Below, one piece after another: positions 1 through 5,999 of a stretch of DNA of 7,591 bases. Origin of the DNA: Gammaproteobacteria bacterium (GTDB taxonomy: Bacteria > Pseudomonadota > Gammaproteobacteria > Xanthomonadales > Xanthomonadaceae); the NCBI GenBank assembly GCA_025360985.1, contig JANYBA010000289.1:1-7591 (forward strand), read 5' to 3'. The notes beneath the pieces are model-generated. The model saw nothing but the letters and a program-made list of their open reading frames with translations. It was not told the origin of the DNA and made no database searches. Every line of letters starts with the position of its first letter. The stretch's first letter is position 1. The position numbers and the translations under genes are program-made.

Positions 1-202
<202 letters not shown>

Positions 203-205
<3 letters not shown>

Positions 206-631
206 CTTCACCGTGATGGTGATCTGCTCAGAATTCACTGGTGGGTTGTGCGGGATGTGGTTGGCGTCGGCAAAAACCAGTTGAAGTGTGTGCTTGCCCG
301 GCGCCAGGGTCAGCACAGTCTCGGTCTGACCCTTGCCGAAGTGCAGGTGGGTCGCGTCCTTGGGCAGCGGCTGGTCCATCGGCGGCAACTGCGAATCAAC
401 GATCAGGTGGTGGTGGCCGGTGTTCTCGGCGACCGTGCCTGCCGGTGCCACGCCCATGCCGGTGAGGCCAAAACGCACGGTTATTGGGCCATGAATGGTT
501 TCGCCATTCTTCGGGCTGATGAAATAAACCTTGGCGTCGGCCGGCGCGGCGGTGCGCGGCAAGCCTTGCGCCAGAGCGGTAGCGGCCAGTACCAGCGCCA
601 AAACGCCGACAACAACTTGCGGTATGCGCAT
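203..631 (-). CDS. Small exported DUF4399-family protein, His-rich
   Basis: Protein of 142 residues with an Sec-type signal peptide: hydrophobic stretch at 5-20 and probable cleavage after A-L-A (residue 21). The mature part matches the DUF4399 pattern: K-V-Y-F-I-S-P-K-N-G near 34-43, G-P-I-T-V-R-F-G (48-55), V-A-P-A-G (61-65), then T-G-H-H-H-L-I-V-D (71-79). Further histidines lie at 95, 97, 114, 125 and 128. The family has no assigned function that I know. The histidines suggest metal binding at the cell envelope, but that is inference. The open frame extends upstream to 1021, but the ATG at 631-629 is chosen because it is preceded by a GAGGAAG Shine-Dalgarno and starts a proper signal peptide; the extension would overlap the cyclophilin gene. 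It precedes gltX by 9 nt. A weak TATGCT hexamer at 667-662 could be its -10. Confidence 0.88.
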
Positions 632-715
632 GACGGCTTCCTCGAACCCGAAGGGACCGCCAGCATACGCCCTACTGCCAATGCTGCCGAATTTCTCCCG
701 GCGCCCCACGACTGG

Positions 716-721
716 TAAAAT
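716..721 (+). promoter_or_regulatory. Extended -10 promoter element of the cyclophilin-lpxH transcript
   Basis: TAAAAT at 716-721 is preceded by TGG (713-715), which gives an extended -10 (TGnTAAAAT). Six bases (GCCCGC) separate it from the ATG at 728, so the predicted start of transcription is the start codon itself. No Shine-Dalgarno sequence precedes that ATG, and no good -35 is seen near 693-698, as is common with extended -10 promoters. It lies in the 96-bp gap between two divergent genes. Confidence 0.5.
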
Positions 722-727
722 GCCCGC

Positions 728-1351
728 ATGCGCACTCTCAGCCTTCGCTTTGCCACCATCGTCCTGGGCCTGTTTGCCCTGCCTGCCTTCGCCCAGACCT
801 CGACCGGACCGGTCATGCCTACTGCGCCGGCTTATCCGCGGGTCGCGCTGGAAACCAGCGCCGGCCGCATCGTCATCGAGCTCTACACGGACAAGGCCCC
901 CAACACGGTCGCCAATTTCCTTTCCTACGTGAAGGACGGCCATTACAACGGCACCGTCTTCCATCGCGTGATCGCTGACCTGCTTATCCAAGGCGGCGCC
1001 TTCACCCCCGACATGCAGCAAAAGCCGGAACGCGCGCCGATCGCCAATGAAGCCAACAACGGCCTGTCCAACTTGCGCGGCACGCTTGCTGCGGCCCGCC
1101 GCCCCAGCGAGAAGAATTCTGCCACCGCACAGTTCTTCATCAACACGGTCGACAACCGCCAGTTCGACTACAGCAGCGACGCCAGCGCTGATGCATCTGG
1201 CTACTGCGTGTTCGGCCGCGTGGTCGAGGGACTGGACGTGATCGACAAGATCCGCACCGTGGCGACCGCCGCGCGTGCGCCATTTGCAGCCAATGTGCCG
1301 GTCGCGGCCATCATCGTCGAACGTGCGATCGCCCTCGACGCAACGCCGTGA
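728..1351 (+). CDS. Exported cyclophilin-type peptidyl-prolyl cis-trans isomerase
   Basis: Catalyses cis-trans isomerisation of X-Pro bonds. The 207-residue protein starts with a signal peptide (hydrophobic 8-20, cleavage after A-F-A22), so it probably acts in the periplasm like PpiA. The cyclophilin domain spans about 37-200: F-H-R80-V-I with the catalytic Arg, I-Q88-G-G, G-T-L-A-A-A-R (118-124), Q-F-F-I-N (135-139) and G-Y-C-V-F-G-R-V-V-E-G (158-168). F146 is at about the place of the eukaryotic cyclosporin-contact Trp, as usual in bacterial cyclophilins. The usual F-M before I-Q-G-G is L85-L86 here. The ATG at 728 is the only start giving a signal peptide; it has no Shine-Dalgarno and is probably leaderless. 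Its stop overlaps the lpxH start. The E. coli partner of lpxH is ppiB, which lacks a signal peptide, so no symbol is assigned. Confidence 0.93.
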   Translation: MRTLSLRFATIVLGLFALPAFAQTSTGPVMPTAPAYPRVALETSAGRIVIELYTDKAPNTVANFLSYVKDGHYNGTVFHRVIADLLIQGGAFTPDMQQKPERAPIANEANNGLSNLRGTLAAARRPSEKNSATAQFFINTVDNRQFDYSSDASADASGYCVFGRVVEGLDVIDKIRTVATAARAPFAANVPVAAIIVERAIALDATP

Positions 1352-2082
1352 CCACGCTGTTCGTCTCCGACTTGCACCTGGATGCGTCGCGTCCGCAGGT
1401 CACGACCTTATTTCGGGATTTTTTGTGCAGTGAAGCGCTTCACGCCGAGGCGCTGTACATCCTCGGCGATCTGTTCGAAGCCTGGGTTGGCGATGACACG
1501 GCTGACGAACCCGCGGATGTCGTGCGCGCAGCACTCAAGGCAGTCACTATCGCCGGCGTACCCGTGTTCGTGATGCGCGGCAACCGCGATTTCCTGCTCG
1601 GACCGCGCTTCGCCGAAGCTACTGGTGTGCAACTACTGCCGGATCCAGCGGTGATTCTGCTAAACGGTGAACCGACTTTGCTCATGCATGGCGATCTGCT
1701 CTGCACCGACGACCTCGCCTATCAGGCCTTTCGCCAGCAAGTGCGTTCACCGGCGTGGCAGGAAAAATTCCTTGCGCAGCAGCTGGCCGCGCGCCTGAGT
1801 TTCGCCGAACAGGCCCGCGCCGCGAGCCGTGAGCATCAGCAAGGTATGCAGGTTGACGGCACGCTAGAGACCATCGCCGACGTTTCTCCATCAACGGTAC
1901 GGCAGCTATTGGAAGGCTACGGCGTCACCCGGTTGATCCATGGCCACACGCATCGGCCGGCTATCCATTCACTCAATCTGAACGACGGTCGTGGCCAGCG
2001 GATCGTGCTCGGCGACTGGTACACGCAGGGCTCGGTGCTGCGCGCGAGCGCGGATGGCTTCGAGCTCGCGGCACTTCTGTAG
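1348..2082 (+). CDS. lpxH: UDP-2,3-diacylglucosamine diphosphatase
   Basis: Hydrolyses UDP-2,3-diacylglucosamine to lipid X and UMP, the fourth step of lipid A synthesis, at the cytoplasmic face of the inner membrane. It is a calcineurin-like metallophosphoesterase of 244 residues, close to the 240 of E. coli LpxH. The metal ligands can be followed: D8-L-H10, G-D41, G-N79-R-D, H114 (L-M-H-G-D) and H198-G-H200-T-H-R-P. The C-terminal G-D-W-Y (222-225) is also typical. The start is a GTG at 1348 that overlaps the cyclophilin TGA as GTGA, implying translational coupling; the protein then begins T-T-L-F-V-S-D-L-H, which fits the family. The stop codon TAG (2080-2082) lies inside a REP inverted repeat. 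The pairing with a cyclophilin gene matches E. coli ppiB-lpxH. Confidence 0.97.
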   Translation: MTTLFVSDLHLDASRPQVTTLFRDFLCSEALHAEALYILGDLFEAWVGDDTADEPADVVRAALKAVTIAGVPVFVMRGNRDFLLGPRFAEATGVQLLPDPAVILLNGEPTLLMHGDLLCTDDLAYQAFRQQVRSPAWQEKFLAQQLAARLSFAEQARAASREHQQGMQVDGTLETIADVSPSTVRQLLEGYGVTRLIHGHTHRPAIHSLNLNDGRGQRIVLGDWYTQGSVLRASADGFELAALL

Positions 2083-2139
2083 GAGCGATGGAAATCGCGA
2101 CCGAATCGCGCGTAGGTCGCGATTCCCATCGCTCCTACA
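2078..2139. repeat. REP-type inverted repeat (two-armed BIME-like element)
   Basis: Two 25-bp arms, 2078-2102 and 2115-2139, are inverted copies of each other with 24 of 25 positions matching; the one mismatch is A2092. A 12-nt loop (2103-2114) separates them. Each arm contains its own small hairpin: GCGAT (2085-2089) with ATCGC (2094-2098), and GCGAT (2119-2123) with ATCGC (2128-2132). A competing stem is possible between GAATCGCG (2103-2110) and CGCGATTC (2118-2125). The arm ends read TGTAGGAGCG, a motif known from REP elements of Xanthomonadaceae and Pseudomonas. The left arm provides the lpxH TAG stop, and the right arm ends 6 nt before the lipoprotein stop on the other strand. There is no T-tract, so intrinsic termination is not evident; mRNA 3'-end protection or gyrase/IHF-type roles known for REPs are possible. 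Confidence 0.88.
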
Positions 2140-2145
2140 ACAGCA

Positions 2146-2724
2146 TCAATGATATCGGCTCGCATCGTAACCACCGACCTCGAACGACAGTGAAGTTACC
2201 AAGCCGCTTCCTTTGGGCAACACGATGCGTAGCTTCTTGGCATTTTTCACTGCGGCGACGAATCCAGTTTCGTCCTCGATAAACAGCGCCGGGCCTTTGC
2301 CGGAATCAGCTTGCTTACCCGAAAATCGATGCGCTTCGCCGTCGTCGAAGGCAATGGTCATCGCGCACGGCTGACCGCATTTGAATCGCGACTGCGCCAG
2401 CAAAAGATAAGCACTGCGACCCCAGGACGGATGGTCGCGCAAGACCAACTCCGCGTCCGCCACCGGCGCGATATCGCCTTCTTCCACCGGAACGGTGTGG
2501 CTGTAAATCGCGGCCGAGTGTTGCACGCCTTCCTTCAGGGTCACGCCTTGATACGTCCACAGACCGTGCAAGCGATTCGCTTCTGCGGCGGCCTGTTGCT
2601 CGGCGATACGCGCAGGATCGACGACCGGTGGCGCCTTGGGCGCACCAGTTGTCGTGGTGTCATCTTCAGCCGACGAACATGCCGAAAACACCAGGCAGGC
2701 AAGCAGCAGAAATCGTTTGCTCAT
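2146..2724 (-). CDS. Putative lipoprotein of unknown function
   Basis: A 192-residue protein I do not recognise. The N-terminus has K-R, a hydrophobic run (5-15) and F-S-A-C16, a plausible lipobox with Cys16 as the lipidated residue. Serine and acidic residues follow (S-S-A-E-D-D), favouring outer-membrane sorting if Lol rules apply. A low-complexity Thr/Pro/Ala linker (22-36) leads to a charged Ala-rich stretch (39-51) and then a probable beta-rich domain from about 53 to the end. This contains R-F-K-C116-G-Q-P-C120, which could form a disulphide, followed by F-D-D-G-E and L-F-I-E-D. The start ATG overlaps the stop of the ferritin-like gene as ATGA, and a GGGAG Shine-Dalgarno sits just upstream, so it is translated with that gene. 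It is the last gene of the minus-strand run and ends 6 nt from the REP element. Confidence 0.85.
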   Translation of the reverse strand: MSKRFLLLACLVFSACSSAEDDTTTTGAPKAPPVVDPARIAEQQAAAEANRLHGLWTYQGVTLKEGVQHSAAIYSHTVPVEEGDIAPVADAELVLRDHPSWGRSAYLLLAQSRFKCGQPCAMTIAFDDGEAHRFSGKQADSGKGPALFIEDETGFVAAVKNAKKLRIVLPKGSGLVTSLSFEVGGYDASRYH

Positions 2725-3539
2725 CGTTTGCTCCCGGGAGTCGGCGCCAGAGCCGCCAACATCGCCATTTCACTGTCGGAAAAACCGGCCTCGGCGCGCG
2801 CCGGAAAATTGAACGGGCCGCGGATCGATGCTTTGGCGGTATCGCGGATCAGGTCGATAAACGTCGCCTCAGGCTCACGCCCTTCGCGCTGGCAACACCA
2901 AGCGAACCAGTGGCTGCCAATGGCGACGTGGCGGATTTCCTCGCACAGGATCACGGCCAGGATGTCTGCGGAGGCATTATCGCCGAGATTGCGTAACCTC
3001 GCGATCATGCCCGGCGTCACATCCAGGCCGCGCGCTTCAAGTACGCGCGGAACCAACGCCATTCGCGCCAAGCAGGAATCGGCGGTCTTTTCAGCCATTT
3101 CCCATAGGCCGTTGTGCGCCTGGAAATCACCGTAATCGTGGCCCAATTCACGCAGGCGTTGCACCAATAATTCGAAATGCCGCGCCTCGTCGTCGGCGAC
3201 GCTGGCCCAGTCGGCGTAGAACTCGGCAGGCATGTTGCGAAAACGGTAGACCGCGTCCCAGGCCAGGTTGATGGCGTTGAATTCGATGTGCGCAATGGCG
3301 TGCAGGAAGTTGGCGCGGCCTTCGGGCGTGCCGAGTCCGCGTTGCGGAAGGTCACGCGGGGAGACCACGCGCAGGCGTTCTGGACGGCCCGGTGCACGGA
3401 TGGGTTCGGGCAACGCTGCGTCGGCCGGAGTGATCAGTTCGACGCGCAACAGCGCAGCGAAGGCTTCGTGGCTCAGCGCCACCTTCTCCGCCGGCTCGGA
3501 AGCCTCCAGGCAGCGACGTGCGGCGTCGAACAACGACAC
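2721..3539 (-). CDS. DUF455 ferritin-like protein, probable diiron protein
   Basis: A 272-residue, mostly helical protein of the DUF455 ferritin-like family, whose biochemical role is not established. Visible landmarks: N-terminal L-F-D-A-A-R (3-8), P-R-D-L-P-Q-R-G-L-G (61-70), then the four-helix core. Probable iron ligands are E86 in H-I-E-F-N-A-I, E118-A-R-H121, E168 in R-V-L-E-A-R-G-L-D, and E201-I-R-H204, the usual E / ExxH / E / ExxH diiron arrangement. The C-terminal R-G-P-F-N (240-244) is also typical. All candidate ligands are present, so it is probably active; storage versus oxidase activity cannot be told from sequence. The start is a GTG at 3539, 5 nt after the purF stop, with no clear Shine-Dalgarno, so it likely depends on coupling to purF. 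The stop overlaps the lipoprotein start. Confidence 0.93.
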   Translation of the reverse strand: MSLFDAARRCLEASEPAEKVALSHEAFAALLRVELITPADAALPEPIRAPGRPERLRVVSPRDLPQRGLGTPEGRANFLHAIAHIEFNAINLAWDAVYRFRNMPAEFYADWASVADDEARHFELLVQRLRELGHDYGDFQAHNGLWEMAEKTADSCLARMALVPRVLEARGLDVTPGMIARLRNLGDNASADILAVILCEEIRHVAIGSHWFAWCCQREGREPEATFIDLIRDTAKASIRGPFNFPARAEAGFSDSEMAMLAALAPTPGSKR

Positions 3540-3544
3540 CGCCG

Positions 3545-5014
3545 TCAGGATGCCCGGCGCTTGCGCTTGGCTTCGTCGGAGCGCAACTGACGCAGGCGTT
3601 CAAAGTAGCCGGGCTCGATACCAGTCACGTATTCGCCAGTGAAGCATGAGGAATCGAAGCGGGTGACCTTGCGTTTCGGTCCGGAGACCGCCTCTTCCAG
3701 GTCAGCGATGTCCTGGTAGATCAGCCAGTCGCAACCGAGCAGTTTTTCGATTTCCGCTTCGCTGCGACCATGCGCGACCAGCTCTTCGGTCGAGGGCATG
3801 TCGATGCCGTACACATTCGGATAGCGCACTGGCGGTGCGGCCGAAGCAAGATAAACCTTGCGTGCGCCGACTTCGCGCGCCATCTGCACGATCTGCTGGC
3901 TGGTGGTGCCGCGGACGATCGAATCGTCGACCAGGAGCACGACCCGATCCTTGAACTCAAGTGGGATCGGGTTCAATTTGCGCCGCACCGATTTCACCCG
4001 CTCGCCCTGCCCCGGCATGATGAAGGTGCGGCCGACGTAGCGATTCTTGACGAAGCCCTCGCGGTATTTCACCCCGAGCACATTGGCCAGTTCGAGGGCC
4101 GCGTCGCGCGACGAATCCGGGATCGGAATCACCGTGTCGATGCCGTGGTCCGGGCGCAGGCGCAGGATCTTCTCGCCGAGCTTGACGCCCATGCGCATGC
4201 GCGCCTTGTGCACGTTGATCTCGTCCATCATCGAATCGGGACGGGCGAAGTACACGTATTCGAAGATGCACGGCGTGTGCTTGCCCGGCGGCGCGTTGAC
4301 TTCGCTGAACATCTCGCCGCGTGCCGTAATCACCACTGTTTCGCCGGGCGCGACGTCGCGCAGGCGCTGGAAGCCGAGGATGTCGAGCGCGACCGATTCC
4401 GACGCGACCGCGAACTCGGTGCCACTGGCCGATTCGCGCTTGCCCAGGATGAGCGGCCGGATCCCATTGGGATCGCGGAACGCGACCAGGCCGAGGCCAA
4501 GCACCGCCGCGACGATGGCGTAGCCGCCCTTGCAGCGCCGGTGCACGCCGGTTACGGCGACGATCGCCGCTTTCGGCGACAACGTGCCCTGCGCCGCCAG
4601 TTCGTGCGCGAACACGTTGAGCAGCACTTCCGAATCGGATTCGGTGTTGACGTTGCGCATGTCCTGCTCGAACACCTCGCGACGGAGCGCGTCGGTATTG
4701 ATCAGGTTGCCGTTGTGGACCAGGGCGATGCCGTAGGGCGAGTTGACGTAGAACGGCTGCGCCTCATCCGAGCCTTCCGAGCCGGCGGTCGGGTAGCGGC
4801 AGTGGCCGATGCCGAAGCGGCCGGTGAGCATCTGCATGTGCGGGACATCGAAGACATCGCGCACCAGGCCATTGCCCTTGTGCAGGCGGATCTTGTTGCC
4901 GTCGATGGTGGCGATGCCGGCGGCGTCCTGGCCGCGGTGCTGGAGCACGGTCAGGCCGTCGTAGAGCGCCGAAGCGACCTCGCTGCTGCCGACGATTCCG
5001 ATGATGCCGCACAT
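3545..5014 (-). CDS. purF: Amidophosphoribosyltransferase (glutamine PRPP amidotransferase)
   Basis: Catalyses the first committed step of de novo purine synthesis: PRPP plus glutamine gives 5-phosphoribosylamine, glutamate and pyrophosphate, in the cytoplasm. The 489-residue length is close to the 505 of E. coli. The N-terminal Ntn-type glutaminase domain (1-230) has the nucleophile C2 after Met removal, R73 in G-H-C-R-Y-P-T, N101-G-N and D127. The phosphoribosyltransferase domain (about 250-460) carries the PRPP loop V-V-L-L-V-D363-D364-S-I-V-R-G-T-T (358-371), plus P-I-P-D-S-S (297-302) and S-A-A-P-P (391-395). The C-terminus is basic (K-R-K-R-R). The ATG at 5014 is set by the required M-C-G-I start and has a GGAG Shine-Dalgarno. 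It follows the SPOR gene by 18 nt; no cvpA lies between them. No PurR-type palindrome was noticed upstream. Confidence 0.98.
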   Translation of the reverse strand: MCGIIGIVGSSEVASALYDGLTVLQHRGQDAAGIATIDGNKIRLHKGNGLVRDVFDVPHMQMLTGRFGIGHCRYPTAGSEGSDEAQPFYVNSPYGIALVHNGNLINTDALRREVFEQDMRNVNTESDSEVLLNVFAHELAAQGTLSPKAAIVAVTGVHRRCKGGYAIVAAVLGLGLVAFRDPNGIRPLILGKRESASGTEFAVASESVALDILGFQRLRDVAPGETVVITARGEMFSEVNAPPGKHTPCIFEYVYFARPDSMMDEINVHKARMRMGVKLGEKILRLRPDHGIDTVIPIPDSSRDAALELANVLGVKYREGFVKNRYVGRTFIMPGQGERVKSVRRKLNPIPLEFKDRVVLLVDDSIVRGTTSQQIVQMAREVGARKVYLASAAPPVRYPNVYGIDMPSTEELVAHGRSEAEIEKLLGCDWLIYQDIADLEEAVSGPKRKVTRFDSSCFTGEYVTGIEPGYFERLRQLRSDEAKRKRRAS

Positions 5015-5032
5015 GCTCTTTCTCCGGGCGGC

Positions 5033-5965
5033 TCAGGGATGCCGCACGATGATTCCCTGACTTCCCAACTTGGCATTGACGCTGTCGCGCAACAATTCGG
5101 CGGCGACGCGATCGGCGACCGGCCCGACCCGCACGCGGTAACGCACGCCAGCGTCGGTGTCGACGCGCTGCACGAAAGATGTGAACCCGGCGGCGTGGGC
5201 GCGGTCGCGCAGCGCATTGGCCTCGGCCTCGCTGGCGGGTGCGGCCAACTGGATGGCGAAACCCGCCGTCGCTGGCATGGCCGTGGTCGCCGACGGTGCC
5301 GGCTTCGGGGTCGGCTTCGGCGCCGTCGTCGGCAGGTTCACGACCGGCGCGGTGGCCGGCATGCTGGCAACGGCGGCATCGAGCACGATCACCTTGCTGG
5401 TGCCGCCGGCCAGTTCGTCGGCGCGCAGGCGCCCGGCTTCGGCGGCGGTGCGATCGGCGTACGGCCCGAGGCGGATGCGCAGCGCATCGACCTGGCCAAG
5501 CTTGACGTGCTCGGCGATCACCGGCAGCTTCGCGGCGCGCAGTTTCGCCACCAAGGCGTTGGCGTTGTCCATCTTGCTGAAACTGCCGATGTTCACCGCG
5601 AAATTTCCGGCGGCCACGTTCGCGTGCATGGGCATCGCGGGCGCGACGGACGCGGGCGCGGCTATCGGAGCAGCGACGGGCATGGCCGGCGCGACCGTCG
5701 CCGGCATCGCGGCTGTGACGGAACCTGGCGCCGTGGCGTCGGGAACGTGGAGGACGCCGCCGGGCGGGGCCGTCGCTTCCGGGGCGTCCAGAGGCAGTTC
5801 GCGGGTCTCGAATTCCTGTCCGGGAGCCGCCGGCATGCTCAGGGGAACCTGGGTGGCATCGGGTTCCCTGACCTCCGGTCCCTTGAGCAGCATGGGCAGG
5901 AAGATGATGGCCAGCGCGGCCAGGACAGCGGCGCCGATCAGGCGCTGTTTGAGCGGAGATTCCAT
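5033..5965 (-). CDS. Inner-membrane protein with two SPOR domains (DedD-like position)
   Basis: SPOR domains bind denuded peptidoglycan at the septum, so this is probably a cell-division-associated envelope protein. The 310-residue chain has a short cytoplasmic N-terminus, one membrane segment at about 10-27, a Pro/Ala-rich periplasmic linker (about 35-118, with V-A-P-A-M-P twice at 91-96 and 107-112), and SPOR domain 1 (about 121-197: F-A-V-N-I-G-S-F ... L-R-I-R-L-G-P-Y). A second Pro/Thr/Ala linker (198-232) leads to SPOR domain 2 (about 234-310: F-A-I-Q-L ... Y-R-V-R-V-G-P-V). E. coli DedD, in the same position between folC and purF, has one SPOR domain. The ATG at 5965 follows the folC stop by 29 nt and puts the membrane segment at the N-terminus; its Shine-Dalgarno is weak (GGGTG). 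A good -10 overlaps the folC stop, so it may start its own transcript with purF and the genes after it. Confidence 0.93.
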   Translation of the reverse strand: MESPLKQRLIGAAVLAALAIIFLPMLLKGPEVREPDATQVPLSMPAAPGQEFETRELPLDAPEATAPPGGVLHVPDATAPGSVTAAMPATVAPAMPVAAPIAAPASVAPAMPMHANVAAGNFAVNIGSFSKMDNANALVAKLRAAKLPVIAEHVKLGQVDALRIRLGPYADRTAAEAGRLRADELAGGTSKVIVLDAAVASMPATAPVVNLPTTAPKPTPKPAPSATTAMPATAGFAIQLAAPASEAEANALRDRAHAAGFTSFVQRVDTDAGVRYRVRVGPVADRVAAELLRDSVNAKLGSQGIIVRHP

Positions 5966-5993
5966 GCGAACACCCGGCCGGTCGGACCCGCCA

Positions 5994-5999
5994 ATTATA
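5994..5999 (-). promoter_or_regulatory. Consensus -10 box upstream of the SPOR-purF run, overlapping the folC stop
   Basis: On the minus strand, TATAAT (5999 to 5994) is a perfect -10 hexamer in a GC-rich setting. It contains the folC TAA stop (5997 to 5995). Transcription from it would begin near 5987 and leave a leader of about 22 nt before the SPOR gene ATG at 5965. No TTGACA-like -35 is visible 16-18 nt upstream, so strength is uncertain. If active, it would allow purF and the downstream genes to be expressed separately from folC. Confidence 0.5.

Noticed and set aside
632..1021. N-terminal extension of the DUF4399 open frame up to 1021
   Set aside because: It would overlap the divergent cyclophilin gene, bury the signal peptide inside the protein and ignore the GAGGAAG site before the ATG at 631.
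2078..2139. Reading the inverted repeat as a rho-independent terminator
   Set aside because: No run of T follows the stem on either strand, and the arm sequence matches REP-type motifs; a termination role is possible but not shown.
2311..3135. A 274-codon plus-strand frame opposite the lipoprotein and ferritin-like genes
   Set aside because: Antisense to two genes with family or lipobox evidence; basic translation without recognisable features.
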